64,000 bases of DNA from Acaudatibacter sp963835495 (lineage in GTDB: Bacteria; Pseudomonadota; Alphaproteobacteria; Caulobacterales; Caulobacteraceae): assembly GCA_963835495.1 (NCBI GenBank), contig CAWIFQ010000005.1:1860001-1924000 (forward strand), in the 5' to 3' direction. How positions within the stretch are numbered: position 1 is the first letter of the stretch; each line of letters opens with the position of its first letter. Below are positions 8,591 to 17,348 of the stretch, one piece after another. Below the pieces are notes generated by a model that worked only from the letters and a program-made list of their open reading frames with translations, was not told where the DNA came from and searched no databases. The position numbers and the translations under genes were made by a program.

Positions 8591-8645
8591 GCGGCGGACC
8601 CTCCCCTCGGGGGAGGGCCGCAGCTTCCGTTGAACCGACAGCCAA

Positions 8646-8674
8646 CCCCTCCCCTAGCGGGGAGGGGCGCTTTT
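8646..8674 (+). terminator. Hairpin terminator between convergent genes
   Basis: CCCCTCCCC (8646-8654) pairs with GGGGAGGGG (8659-8667) around loop TAGC; CGC and four T follow. The TAG stop of the convergent minus-strand gene lies inside the stem. A second GC hairpin (CCCTCCCC / GGGGAGGG) at about 8599-8617 precedes it. Confidence 0.7.
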
Positions 8675-9274
8675 GTGTGCGAGCCACGCTTCGCGGGTGA
8701 GCAGCCAGGTGACCTTGGTCCCGGGGCCTGAAACGTAGCCACGCGGCGTGCGCTCGATGATCTGGGCGCCCTGCTTTTCCTTCACCCGGTGCGAAGCGAC
8801 GTTGGCTTCTGCGTTGCTGAGCCACAGGTGCGGCCAGCCCAGTTCGACCAGGGCGAAGTCGGTCACCCGATTGGCGGCCTCGGTCATCAGGCCACGCCCC
8901 CAGAATTCAGGGTCCAGCCAGAAGCCGCGCTGGTCGCGGCGCACGCCGTCGTCGGCCCACAGGTCGACCCGGCCGATCAGCTCGTCGTCGCCGCCCTTGA
9001 GGGTGATGGCCCAGTAGCACTGCTGGCGTCTGGCCATCTTCTCCACGCACTGCGCCATGTTCACCGCCGCGGCGTCGTCGGGGTAGGGCCAGGGGACCTC
9101 GTCGTGCAGGTAGCGCACGATCTCCCACTGCGGGAACCGGCGCTGGATCACGGGCGCGTCGCGCTCGCGCAGCGGCCGCAGGATCAGGCGCTCGGTCTCG
9201 AGCACGGGGGTTTCGGGCATCCTGAGATGCTCGGGGAAGGGTTTCTCGTCGGGGGTCGTCTCTGGGGTGGTCAT
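8654..9274 (-). CDS. GNAT-family N-acetyltransferase (RimJ/RimL type)
   Basis: A 206-residue protein starting at ATG 9274 (MTTPETTPDEKPFPEHLRMP). The core is RimJ/RimL-like: TERLILRPLRERDAPVIQ at about residue 29, then ELIGRVDLWADDGVRRDQRG and FWGRGLMTEAANRVTDFALV, which carries the acetyl-CoA binding loop, and finally NVASHRVKEKQGAQ. Such enzymes acetylate protein N-termini or small amines. The substrate is unknown. The reading frame extends upstream to 9436, but without a ribosome site or conserved sequence. Confidence 0.8.
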   Translation of the reverse strand: MTTPETTPDEKPFPEHLRMPETPVLETERLILRPLRERDAPVIQRRFPQWEIVRYLHDEVPWPYPDDAAAVNMAQCVEKMARRQQCYWAITLKGGDDELIGRVDLWADDGVRRDQRGFWLDPEFWGRGLMTEAANRVTDFALVELGWPHLWLSNAEANVASHRVKEKQGAQIIERTPRGYVSGPGTKVTWLLTREAWLAHKSAPPR

Positions 9275-9617
9275 GTCTCGTCTCGCTGGAAGAGCCGGAC
9301 GGACGGGACCTGAGGAGAAAGACGCCGCAGCCCCGACCATCTCGGCGGGGCTTTGGGGAGAAGTCGCTGCTAGATCGGCTGACCGCGCACGACTGCTCTC
9401 CGCCCCGTGAAACGGGCGTTCGAGTTCGTCGGGCAACCTTGGCCGAGCAACAGCATGGCGCGCCCTTACCCGGGCTCGACACTGAAGTAAACCATGGCGC
9501 TTGCGCCGGCGGGCGGTGGGGGTAGGCTGGGATTCACCCCAGGAGAGGACTTCGGTGTCTTAGCAAGCTCGCCCTGAACGCTGGTTCAGACCGCCCCGCG
9601 CGGCGCCTCGCCGTTGC
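9275..9617. other. Intergenic stretch between divergent GNAT genes
   Basis: About 340 bases separate two divergently transcribed acetyltransferase genes. Open frames here are extensions of the flanking gene and lack ribosome sites. I see no hairpin, repeat or recognisable promoter. Confidence 0.4.
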
Positions 9618-10577
9618 TTGCTCCCCGCCTTCGAGACCGAACCTCCATGCCCAACTATCACCTCCCGCGACTACGCGGGGCCGCAGGATCTGCGCGCCAT
9701 GCAGGCGTTGGTGCAGGCCGCCTGGACCCGCCGCGCCCACCTCCACGTCGGCGACCTGGTCTGGCAGCGCTATCCGCGCGCCGCCACGCCCGACTGGCCG
9801 ACCCGGCTCTGGTTCGACGGCGACGAAATCGTCGCCTGGATCTGGGCCTGGTCGGAAGCCGATGCGGCCGCCGACGAGGACCAGTTCTACCTCGTCGTTC
9901 GCCCGGGCCATGGCGAGTTGTTCGACGCCGCGCTCGATTGGGCCGAGGCGATCAGCCGACGCGCCAAGGTCGGGACGATCGCCTTCGAGCACGACACGCC
10001 GCTGATCGAGGCGCTGAGCCGCCGCGGCTATCGTCCACGGACCCATGGGCCGTTCGGCCTGCACATGTTCCGCGCGCTCGATCATATCGACGAGCCCGTC
10101 TTGCCGGCCGGCTTTGCGGCCGTGTCGATGGTCGAGATCGGCGATGTCGAGGCCAAGGTCGCCGGCCATCGCGCCAGCTGGTCGAGGTTCGCCGTCTACG
10201 ACCCGGCCGACCCGCCGCTGGTCTCGGGCGTCACCGTGGAGCGATATCGCGACATGATGCAGACTTGGCCCTACCGGCCCGACCTCGACTTCGGGATCCG
10301 CGCGCCGGACGGCCGCATCGTCGCCTCGTGCACGACCTGGCTGGACGAGGTCAATCGCGTCGGCCTGTTCGAGCCGGTGGGGGTCGATCCGGAGTTCCGG
10401 CGGATGGGCCTGTCGCGCGCGATGTGCCTGGCCGCGCTCAAGGCCTTGAAGGCCGCCGGCGCCACGCTGGCCACCGTCAAGCCGCGCGGCGATCTCGACT
10501 ATCCCGTCCCCCGCCAAGCCTATCGCGCGATGGGTTTTGTCAGCGAAGGACGCCAGGGAATTTACGAGCGTCGCTGA
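9618..10577 (+). CDS. GNAT-family N-acetyltransferase, two-domain size
   Basis: About 310 residues. The C-terminal half carries the acetyl-CoA motif VGVDPEFRRMGLSRAM and a final YRAMGFVSEGRQGIYERR; the N-terminal half looks like a degenerate second GNAT domain. The frame begins with TTG at 9618, but a better-looking ATG at 9647 (ATGCCCAAC) is out of frame by one base. Removing one T after CCCAAC would give MPNITSRDYAGPQDL, so the start is probably ATG 9647 with an indel near 9656. The substrate is unknown. Confidence 0.7.
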   Translation: MLPAFETEPPCPTITSRDYAGPQDLRAMQALVQAAWTRRAHLHVGDLVWQRYPRAATPDWPTRLWFDGDEIVAWIWAWSEADAAADEDQFYLVVRPGHGELFDAALDWAEAISRRAKVGTIAFEHDTPLIEALSRRGYRPRTHGPFGLHMFRALDHIDEPVLPAGFAAVSMVEIGDVEAKVAGHRASWSRFAVYDPADPPLVSGVTVERYRDMMQTWPYRPDLDFGIRAPDGRIVASCTTWLDEVNRVGLFEPVGVDPEFRRMGLSRAMCLAALKALKAAGATLATVKPRGDLDYPVPRQAYRAMGFVSEGRQGIYERR

Positions 10578-10757
10578 GCCCGTGGGCGCCGCCGCCTAGC
10601 CTCAAGGCGCCCCGTTGCGGAATCGCCACGGCTTAAGAAAACACTACCATAAAGCGGGAACTGCCAGCCAAGTCGCGTATTGAGTGCTAAACGTAAGGCG
10701 GAGCTAGGCAGAACGCCGGCCCGCGCCTTGCCCAATTCTGAACCGGGATGGCTGGTC

Positions 10758-11030
10758 ATGTCTGCAGGTCACCTTGTCGTTTTCCCCTCGCCGGGCGAGC
10801 CGGACTTGCCGGGCGATCGCATCCGCCGCCTGCAATACGAGGCGAGGACTCTGGCGCGCGAGCACATCGAGTTGCTGGCGGCCACGCTGGCGGAGGTCTC
10901 GCGCCTGTCCGGCGAGATCGCCGAGGGGGGCGAGATCTATCCGGTCGGCGCGCGCGAATTGTCGCGCCGATTGACCGACGAAGCGAATATGGCGTCGTTG
11001 ACGCTGACTGCGATCATCGACCGCACCTAG
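10758..11030 (+). CDS. Small conserved-looking hypothetical protein
   Basis: Ninety residues from ATG 10758 (MSAGHLVVFPSPGEPDLPGD). The middle is helical and may form a coiled coil: IRRLQYEARTLAREHIELLA, then ATLAEVSRLSGEIAEGGEIY. The tail reads RELSRRLTDEANMASLTL. There is no signal peptide. GGGATGG precedes the start. An upstream in-frame start at 10680 is possible but begins in sequence without a ribosome site. The function is unknown. Confidence 0.5.
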   Translation: MSAGHLVVFPSPGEPDLPGDRIRRLQYEARTLAREHIELLAATLAEVSRLSGEIAEGGEIYPVGARELSRRLTDEANMASLTLTAIIDRT

Positions 11031-11135
11031 CGTCGCCGTTACTACATATGGGCGCTTTCCCTCCGGAAGCGCGCTAGGTTTGGCGTTCGAGCCTAAAGGC
11101 GCTAAGCTTCGCGTCGGGGGTCGAATTGGAGCGCC

Positions 11136-11558
11136 ATGCGCGGGATCGCCCTATTCAGCCTGCTGGTGCTGACGAACGGCACGGCCTTCGCCGCGGCGGA
11201 AACGGCGGCTGCACGCGCTTCCGGCGACTGGCGGCTGAGTGAAGTCGGCGGCAAGGTCGCCTGCACGCTCACCCTTACCCGCCAGACCAGCTTCGCCGGC
11301 TTCGAGCTCAAGGCGCCGCTGGCCTGCCGCCGCGCGTTCCCGGCGCTGAAGTTGGTGGCGAACTGGGCGCTCGACGAAAAGGGCGGCATCGTGCTGTCCG
11401 ACGCGCGGGCCCAGCCGATCGTCACCTTTCCGGTGCAGGCCAAGGGCCCGTACGAGGCCAAGGCGCCCGACGGCCGGACCTGGCGGCTGGAGCCGGTGAA
11501 ACCGGGCGCGCCGTCGCCCGACGAAGGCCCGATCCAGACCGCGCCGCCGGTCGGCTAG
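11136..11558 (+). CDS. Inh/Omp19-type periplasmic protease inhibitor
   Basis: A 140-residue exported protein. Residues 1-20 are a signal peptide (MRGIALFSLLVLTNGTAFAA). The mature part has the AprI/Inh beta-barrel pattern: GDWRLSEVGGKVACTLTLTR with the first Cys, ELKAPLACRRAFP with the second, then WALDEKGGIVLSDARAQPIV. The two cysteines match the family's single disulfide. Members inhibit serralysin-type metalloproteases in the periplasm before secretion, and Brucella Omp19 is a broader protease inhibitor. No serralysin gene lies in this window. Confidence 0.75.
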   Translation: MRGIALFSLLVLTNGTAFAAAETAAARASGDWRLSEVGGKVACTLTLTRQTSFAGFELKAPLACRRAFPALKLVANWALDEKGGIVLSDARAQPIVTFPVQAKGPYEAKAPDGRTWRLEPVKPGAPSPDEGPIQTAPPVG

Positions 11559-11613
11559 CGCCTTCCGCCGCGCCAGGCTTTCGCTGGCGCACCACAGGCG
11601 ATAAGACCGACCT

Positions 11614-13548
11614 ATGACTCAGCGGAGAACTCCGACCGAAATCTTCAAGCGCGCGCTCGCCAACGCGGCGCGTTCGCTTGCCGAGCAGCCGGACCTCGAA
11701 GTGGTGTTCTCCGGCGACGGCCCCAGCCTGACCGGTCACCGCGCGGTGTTGCCGCACCCGCCCCGTGAACTCTCCGGGGTCGAGACCACCCGCATCCGCG
11801 GCCTGGCCGACCAGCTCGCCCTGCGGGTCGCCCACCACGACGAGGCGGTGCACGGCAAGGCGCGGCCGAAATCGATCGAAGGCGCGCAGGTCTATGACGC
11901 ACTGGAGCAGGCCCGGATCGAGGCGATCGGCGCCAACGCCCTCGGCGGCGTGCGCGACAACCTGGCGGCGGTCTGGGAGCAGGCGGTCCAGCGCAAGGGC
12001 CTCGACCACCTGATCGACCCGGCTGCGGCGCCGATGGCCGACATCCTGGCGCTGATCGTCCGCGAGCGTCTGACCGGCTCGCCCCCGCCGCCCGCCGCCA
12101 AAGCCCTCGTCGACGCCTTCCGCGAGCAGGTCGAGGCCAAGGCGGGGCCCGATCTGGACAAGCTGACGGGCACGATCGAGGACCAGAAGGCGTTCGCCCG
12201 CATCGCCCGCGCCATCGTCCGCGACATGGAGCTGGGCGACGATCTCTCCGACGCTCCCGACCAGGATTCGCAGGAGGAGGAGAGCCAGGACGGCGAGGCC
12301 GAGTCCAGCGACGAGGGCGAAGGCGAGGGCGAGGACCAGTCCCCGCAAAGCGCTACGCTCGACGATTCCGAGAAGTCGCACCGCGAGTCCGAGACGGCCG
12401 AGAGCACCCTCACCGAGACCGAGGAGGACGAGAACGCCGAACCGTCCGACGACGAGCTGGAGACCGGCGACGGCGACCGGCCCGCACGTCCGGATCTGAA
12501 GGACAGCGGCAAGGCCGAGCCGGCCTACAAGGTCTACACCACCAGCCACGACGAGGTGGTCATCGCCGAGGAACTCTGCGACGCCGAGGAGCTGACAAGG
12601 CTGCGCGCCTACCTCGACCAGCAGCTGGCGCACCTCTCCAATGTCGTGGCGCGCCTGGCCAACCGGCTGCAGCGCCGCCTGCTGGCGCAGCAGAACCGCA
12701 CCTGGTCGTTCGACCTCGAGGAGGGCCTGCTCGATGTCGCCAGGCTCACCCGCGTCATCGTCGACCCCACCGCCCCGCTGTCGTTCAAGCAGGAGGAGGA
12801 CACCGAGTTCCGCGACACCGTGGTCTCGCTGCTGATCGACAATTCCGGCTCGATGCGCGGGCGGCCGATCATGGTCGCCGCCGTCTGCGCGGACATCCTG
12901 GCGCGGACGCTGGAGCGCTGCGGGGTGAAGGTGGAGATCCTCGGCTTCACCACCCGGGCCTGGAAGGGCGGCGCCTCGCGCGACGACTGGCTCAAGAACG
13001 GCAAGCCGCCGGCGCCGGGCCGCCTGAACGACCTGCGCCACATCGTCTACAAGTCGGCCGACGCCCCCTGGCGGCGGGCGCGCAAGAACCTCGGGCTGAT
13101 GATGCGCGAGGGGCTCTTGAAGGAGAACATCGACGGCGAGGCGCTGATGTGGGCGCACCAGCGCCTGATCGGCCGGCCCGAGCAGCGCCGCATCCTGATG
13201 GTGATCTCCGACGGCGCGCCGGTTGACGATTCCACGCTGTCGGTGAACTCCGGCCACTATCTCGAGCGCCACCTGCGCAAGGTGATCGGCGAGATCGAGG
13301 GCAAGAGCCCGGTGGAGCTGATCGCCATCGGCATCGGCCACGACGTCACCCGCTACTATCGCCGCGCCGTCACCATCGTCGACGTGGAGCAGCTGGGCGG
13401 CGCGATGACCGAGCAGCTCGCCTCGCTGTTCGAGGAGGAGCCGCGGGCCGTCAGCAAGGCGGCGATGGACCTGCTGAAGGCCCCGCCAGCCGCGCTCGGG
13501 CCGGCGAGGGGCACTTCGCCGCGCAAGGTGCGCGAGGCGCTTCCTTGA
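11614..13548 (+). CDS. cobT: Cobaltochelatase subunit CobT
   Basis: A 644-residue AAA+-associated subunit of the aerobic ATP-dependent cobaltochelatase CobNST, which inserts Co2+ into hydrogenobyrinic acid a,c-diamide during vitamin B12 synthesis. It has the expected layout: an N-terminal helical domain, a strongly acidic low-complexity linker (about residues 210-300, rich in Glu, Asp and Ser), and a C-terminal von Willebrand A domain with the MIDAS motif in LLIDNSGSMRGRP near residue 409. CobS, its usual neighbour, is not in the window. The lactate dehydrogenase gene starts within its stop codon. Confidence 0.92.
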   Translation: MTQRRTPTEIFKRALANAARSLAEQPDLEVVFSGDGPSLTGHRAVLPHPPRELSGVETTRIRGLADQLALRVAHHDEAVHGKARPKSIEGAQVYDALEQARIEAIGANALGGVRDNLAAVWEQAVQRKGLDHLIDPAAAPMADILALIVRERLTGSPPPPAAKALVDAFREQVEAKAGPDLDKLTGTIEDQKAFARIARAIVRDMELGDDLSDAPDQDSQEEESQDGEAESSDEGEGEGEDQSPQSATLDDSEKSHRESETAESTLTETEEDENAEPSDDELETGDGDRPARPDLKDSGKAEPAYKVYTTSHDEVVIAEELCDAEELTRLRAYLDQQLAHLSNVVARLANRLQRRLLAQQNRTWSFDLEEGLLDVARLTRVIVDPTAPLSFKQEEDTEFRDTVVSLLIDNSGSMRGRPIMVAAVCADILARTLERCGVKVEILGFTTRAWKGGASRDDWLKNGKPPAPGRLNDLRHIVYKSADAPWRRARKNLGLMMREGLLKENIDGEALMWAHQRLIGRPEQRRILMVISDGAPVDDSTLSVNSGHYLERHLRKVIGEIEGKSPVELIAIGIGHDVTRYYRRAVTIVDVEQLGGAMTEQLASLFEEEPRAVSKAAMDLLKAPPAALGPARGTSPRKVREALP

Positions 13549-14681
13549 AGCCAGCCTGCGTCGCGGACTACCGCGAGGCGGCGCGGCGCCGGCTGCCGAG
13601 GGTGCTGTTCGACTACATCGACGGCGGCTCCTACGCCGAGGAGACCCTGGCCGCCAACGTCAGCGACATCCAGGCGTTGAAGTTGCGCCAGCGGGTGCTG
13701 AAGGACGTCTCCAAGCTTTCGCTCGAGACCGAGCTGTTCGGCCAGAAGCTGTCGATGCCGGTGGTGCTCTCGCCGGTCGGTCTGGCGGGCATGTATGCGC
13801 GCCGGGGCGAGGCGCAGGCGGCGAGGGCGGCCAAGGCGGCCGGCGTGCCGTTCACCCTTTCCACCGTCGGCGTCTGCACCATCGACGAGATCGCCAGGGC
13901 CGCGCAGCCGCCGTGGTTCCAGCTCTACATGATGCGCGATCGTGGCTTCATGGAGCATGTGCTGCAGGTGGCGGCCGAGGGCGGCTGCCCGGTGCTGGTG
14001 TTCACTGTCGACCTCGCGGTGCCCGGCGCGCGCTACCGCGACACCCGCAACGGCATGATCGCCACCACCGCCGCCCAGCGCTTCAGCCAGACCCTCGACG
14101 GGCTGGCTCACCCGGCCTGGCTCTGGGACGTGCAGCTGAACGGTCGTCCGCACACGCTCGGCACCGTGGCCGGCGCCAGCCAGGACCTGAAGCGGCTGAT
14201 GGAGTTCTTCGGCTGGATCGCGCGCAACTTCGACCCTGCGATCACCTGGGCCGACCTCGACTGGATCCGCGCGCGCTGGAAGGGGCCGATCGTGATCAAG
14301 GGCGTGCTCGACGTCGCCGACGCCCGCGAGGCGGTGCGCGTCGGCGCCGACGGGATCGTCGTGTCCAACCACGGCGGCCGCCAGCTCGACGGCGCGCCTT
14401 CGTCGATCCATGCGTTGCCGCCAATCGCCCAGGCGGTCGGCGACAAGGTCAGTGTACTGATGGACGGCGGCGTGCGCTCCGGACTCGACGTACTGAAGGC
14501 GATGGCGTGCGGCGCGAAGGCCTGCCTGATCGGCCGCGCCTGGGCCTGGTCGCTCGGCGCGAGAGGCGAGGCCGGCGTCGCGCACATGCTGCAGATTCTG
14601 CGGCAGGAGCTGCGCGTGGCGATGGCGCTGACGGGTTGCGTGGATGTAAATTCCGCGAGCGCCGATTTGTTGGCGGATTAG
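13545..14681 (+). CDS. lldD: FMN-dependent alpha-hydroxy acid (L-lactate) dehydrogenase
   Basis: A 378-residue TIM-barrel flavoenzyme that oxidises L-2-hydroxy acids, most likely L-lactate to pyruvate, at the inner face of the membrane. Signatures are FDYIDGGSYAEETLAAN near the N-terminus, LSPVGLAGMYARRGE, the catalytic base His near 279 in VVSNHGGRQLDGAPSS, and the FMN-phosphate loop LMDGGVRSGLDVLKAMACGA. The start is TTG 13545, overlapping the TGA of cobT as TTGA, which implies translational coupling. Related glycolate or mandelate oxidases cannot be excluded from sequence alone. Confidence 0.85.
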   Translation: MKPACVADYREAARRRLPRVLFDYIDGGSYAEETLAANVSDIQALKLRQRVLKDVSKLSLETELFGQKLSMPVVLSPVGLAGMYARRGEAQAARAAKAAGVPFTLSTVGVCTIDEIARAAQPPWFQLYMMRDRGFMEHVLQVAAEGGCPVLVFTVDLAVPGARYRDTRNGMIATTAAQRFSQTLDGLAHPAWLWDVQLNGRPHTLGTVAGASQDLKRLMEFFGWIARNFDPAITWADLDWIRARWKGPIVIKGVLDVADAREAVRVGADGIVVSNHGGRQLDGAPSSIHALPPIAQAVGDKVSVLMDGGVRSGLDVLKAMACGAKACLIGRAWAWSLGARGEAGVAHMLQILRQELRVAMALTGCVDVNSASADLLAD

Positions 14682-14716
14682 CCAAAAGCCCTTTTCAGCC
14701 GCGAGGATTTCCCAGC

Positions 14717-15463
14717 ATGCCAGAGATCGCCCTCCCGACTCCCGACGGCGACGCCCGCGCCTTCACCTTCACCCCAAAAGGCGACGGCCCCTGGCCCGCC
14801 GCGATCATCTTCATGGACGCCCCGGCGATCCGCCCGGCGCTGTTCGAGTTCGGCGAACGGCTGGCCGCCAACGGCTACTTCACCCTGCTGCCCGACCTGT
14901 TCTGGCGCGCCGGCCCCTACGCGCCGATCAACGTCAAGGAGGTGTTCGCCGACGAAGCCAAGCGCCGCGAGGTGTTCGGCAAGCTGACCGGCTCGACCAG
15001 TCCCGAAAAGCAGCTGGTCGACGCCAAGGCCTGCCTCGACTACCTGGCCGCCCAGCCACAGGTGAAGGGCGATAAGGTCGCGATCACCGGCTACTGCATG
15101 GGCTGCGGCGTCGTCATGCGGGTGGCGGGGACCTATCCCGACCGCATCGCCGCCGCCGCCGGCTTCCATGGCGGACGCCTCGCCACCGACGCGCCGGACA
15201 GCCCGCACCTGCTGGCGCCGAAGATCACCGCCAAGGTGCTGGTCGCCGGCGCCGAGGAGGACGCCGGCTTCCCGCCCGAGCAGGCCGACCGCCTGCGTGC
15301 GGCGCTGACCTCGGCCGGCGTCGACAACGAGGTGACCATCTATCCGGGCGCCCGCCACGGCTACACCATGCCGGACCTGCCGGTTTACAACGAGACGGCG
15401 GCCGAACGGCACTGGCGCGAAATGCTGGCGCTGTTCGACGAGACGCTGAAGGCGGCGGCTTAG
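14717..15463 (+). CDS. Dienelactone hydrolase-family protein
   Basis: A 248-residue alpha/beta hydrolase of the dienelactone hydrolase family, whose nucleophile is Cys. The triad is visible: Cys in ITGYCMGCGVVMR, Asp in AEEDAGFPPEQADRL, His in GARHGYTMPD. Classical members open dienelactone in chlorocatechol breakdown, but most relatives are generalist esterases. The start is ATG 14717 (MPEIALPTPDGDARAFTF). It lies 35 bases after lldD on the same strand and ends just before a palindromic repeat. Confidence 0.85.
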   Translation: MPEIALPTPDGDARAFTFTPKGDGPWPAAIIFMDAPAIRPALFEFGERLAANGYFTLLPDLFWRAGPYAPINVKEVFADEAKRREVFGKLTGSTSPEKQLVDAKACLDYLAAQPQVKGDKVAITGYCMGCGVVMRVAGTYPDRIAAAAGFHGGRLATDAPDSPHLLAPKITAKVLVAGAEEDAGFPPEQADRLRAALTSAGVDNEVTIYPGARHGYTMPDLPVYNETAAERHWREMLALFDETLKAAA

Positions 15464-15470
15464 ACGACTT

Positions 15471-15607
15471 CTCCCTTCCCCCTTGCGGGGAAGGGTCGGG
15501 GATGGGGGTGTTGGCTCGCCGCCCGCCGATTCAGCGCGACGCATCCCTCTCGTTCAGCACCCGGTTGACACCCCCACCCCTGACCCCTCCCCGCAAGGGG
15601 GAGGGGA
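15471..15607. repeat. Intergenic palindromic repeat, family C, copy 1
   Basis: The left arm (about 15471-15510) contains CTTCCCCCTTGCGGGGAAGG and GGGGATGGGGGTG. The right arm (about 15567-15607) contains CACCCCCACCCCTGACCCCT and CCGCAAGGGGGAGGGG. The same element recurs at 41583-41719. Hairpins within each arm could also end transcription from both sides. Confidence 0.8.
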
Positions 15608-15655
15608 ACGGCGCCTGCTGACGCCGGCCGTCAGGAGCGGCGCTATTATCCGCCC

Positions 15656-16130
15656 ATGACCCAGTCCCTCGAAGGCGGCTGCGCGTGCGGGGCGGTGCGG
15701 TATCGGCTCGCGTCGGCGCCGATGTTCGTCAACTGCTGCCACTGCACCTGGTGCCAGCGCGAGACGGGCGGCGCGTTCGTCATCAATGCGATCATCGAGA
15801 CCTCGCGGGTCGAGGTGATCGCCGGCGAGACGCTGGCCGTTGCGACCGCGAGCGAAAGCGGCGCGCCGCAGATCATCCATCGCTGCCCGACGTGCTCACG
15901 TCGCGCTGTGGAGCCACTACGGCGGCCGCACTCGGACCGCGTTCGTGCGGGCAGGCACGCTGGACAAGCCCAACCCGGTGGCGCCGGACGCCCACATCTT
16001 CACGCGCTCCAAGCTCCCCTGGGTGAACCTGGAGGGCGGCGCGCCAGCGTTCGAGGTCTTCTACGAGCTGGACACGATGTGGCCGCCGGAGAGCCTGGCG
16101 CGGCGCAAGGCGGCGCTGGCGGAAGGCTAG
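15656..16130 (+). CDS. GFA-family zinc protein (one frameshift)
   Basis: About 157 residues with the glutathione-dependent formaldehyde-activating (Gfa/CENP-V) fold. Zinc-binding cysteines appear as GGCACGAVRY, then NCCHCTWCQRETGGAF, then HRCPTC. The second half, VALWSHYGGRTRTAFVRAGT and EVFYELDTMWPPESLARRKA, lies in the +1 frame. One extra T near 15896, just after CGACGTGC, breaks the frame, and removing it restores a full-length family member. Despite the family name, most GFA proteins have no proven formaldehyde role. Confidence 0.8.
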
Positions 16131-16143
16131 ATCGACGCCGCGC

Positions 16144-16530
16144 TCACTTCGTGTGGGCGTTGGCGTCGTGGCCCGCGTGGGTCGCATCCGTGTACATATC
16201 CACCTGAGAGGCGTGCTCCGCGGACCAGATCCCGCTCCGGGTGTTCTTCAGCTGGGCGAGTTCGGTGGACTGCTGGTTGATCTGGGTTCGCAAGGCGTCG
16301 CGCTGCGGCCCCTGCGCGCGCCGCTCGGCGACCATTTCGTCATGGATCTGCTTGCTCAGGACCTTGATCTGAGCGTCGATCTGCTTCTGCTGCGCGCGTT
16401 CGGTCGCCAGCTTTTGGCGATCCTGGCTCAGGTCGGCCCGTGGGGCGACGTGCGACGGCTGCGCCAAACAAACGGAGGGGGCTAGCAGGAGCGCGGCTAG
16501 CAGCAGGGGGCTTGGATTGAACTTGGCCAT
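16144..16530 (-). CDS. Exported coiled-coil hypothetical protein
   Basis: A 128-residue protein. Residues 1-24 are a signal peptide (MAKFNPSPLLLAALLLAPSV, cleavage after CLA). The mature part is mostly one charged helix rich in Gln, Lys and Glu (DRQKLATERAQQKQIDAQIK, VLSKQIHDEMVAERRAQ), likely a coiled coil, with a His/Asp-rich tail ending THAGHDANAHTK. AGGA lies 6 bases ahead of ATG 16530. It is periplasmic or surface associated by inference. The function is unknown. Confidence 0.65.
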   Translation of the reverse strand: MAKFNPSPLLLAALLLAPSVCLAQPSHVAPRADLSQDRQKLATERAQQKQIDAQIKVLSKQIHDEMVAERRAQGPQRDALRTQINQQSTELAQLKNTRSGIWSAEHASQVDMYTDATHAGHDANAHTK

Positions 16531-16628
16531 GATGTCCTCGAACTGGAACTGGGAGACGAGGATCAACGCGCAAAACATGGCGCCGTTGCGATGACCGGGA
16601 CCTGGCGGCCCCGGCGCCGCGTTTCTGC

Positions 16629-17201
16629 TCAGCGCGCGAGCGGTTTCAGCGGGTCTTCCAGCCCATCGGGCAGGGCCACTTCGGCGACGTTCAGCGTCAT
16701 CGAGACGATGTCGTAGTAACCGCTGACGGCGATCAGATCGATCACGCCGGCTTCGCCCAGCAGCGCCTGGGCGCGGGCCAGGGTGGCGTCGCTGACCCGG
16801 CGCGTCGCGCGCAGCTCGGTGCAGAAATCGTAGACCACCGCCTCGTCGGCCTGCATCGCGGCCGGCCGGCGGCCCGCGGCGATGTCGGCGGCGACCGCGG
16901 GGTCGAGGCCGGCTTCCAGCGCCAGACGATGGTGCGCGTACCACTCGAACTGGGCGTCCCAGGCGCGCGCCGTGATCAGGATCGCCAGCTCGTTCAGCCG
17001 ACGCGGCACGGACGACGAGAAGCGCAGGTATTCGCCGACCCTCTGCAGACGCTGGGCGATCTCGGGGCTGCGCAGCCAGGCCTGGAACGGCCCGCGCAGG
17101 CCGCCGCGCGGTCCGGACTGGATCGCCTCGGCCACTTCGCGCTGGGCCGGCGTCATGTCTTCGAGTGTGAGCGGCGGGTAGCGGTCAGGGCGGTCTGGCA
17201 T
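16629..17201 (-). CDS. Carboxymuconolactone decarboxylase-family protein
   Basis: A 190-residue helical protein of the carboxymuconolactone decarboxylase/AhpD superfamily: RLNELAILITARAWDAQFEW, YAHHRLALEAGLDPAVAADI, EAVVYDFCTELRATRRVSDA and VIDLIAVSGYYDIVSMTLNV. The AhpD redox pair CxxC is absent, so it is not an alkylhydroperoxide reductase partner. His/Tyr-containing relatives act as decarboxylases or on unknown carboxylates. Its neighbours give no clue to substrate. Confidence 0.8.
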   Translation of the reverse strand: MPDRPDRYPPLTLEDMTPAQREVAEAIQSGPRGGLRGPFQAWLRSPEIAQRLQRVGEYLRFSSSVPRRLNELAILITARAWDAQFEWYAHHRLALEAGLDPAVAADIAAGRRPAAMQADEAVVYDFCTELRATRRVSDATLARAQALLGEAGVIDLIAVSGYYDIVSMTLNVAEVALPDGLEDPLKPLAR

Positions 17202-17261
17202 GGGGCGCTTCCTGGTGTCTGGATTCCGTTCGATCAGACCCGGCTGGCAGCGTCCAGACGC

Positions 17262-17292
17262 AAAAAGCCCCTCGGAATCGATCCGAGGGGCT
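17262..17292 (-). terminator. Rho-independent terminator of the Gly/Tyr-rich protein gene
   Basis: AGCCCCTCGG (17266-17275) pairs with CCGAGGGGCT (17283-17292). On the minus strand the stem is followed by five T (17266-17262). It lies 57 bases after the stop of the minus-strand gene 17349-17747. Confidence 0.85.
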
Positions 17293-17348
17293 CTTCAGCG
17301 CGGGGGCGAGTGGGGGGAGGACCCGCCCAGCGGCTGAATCGTCGCCTG

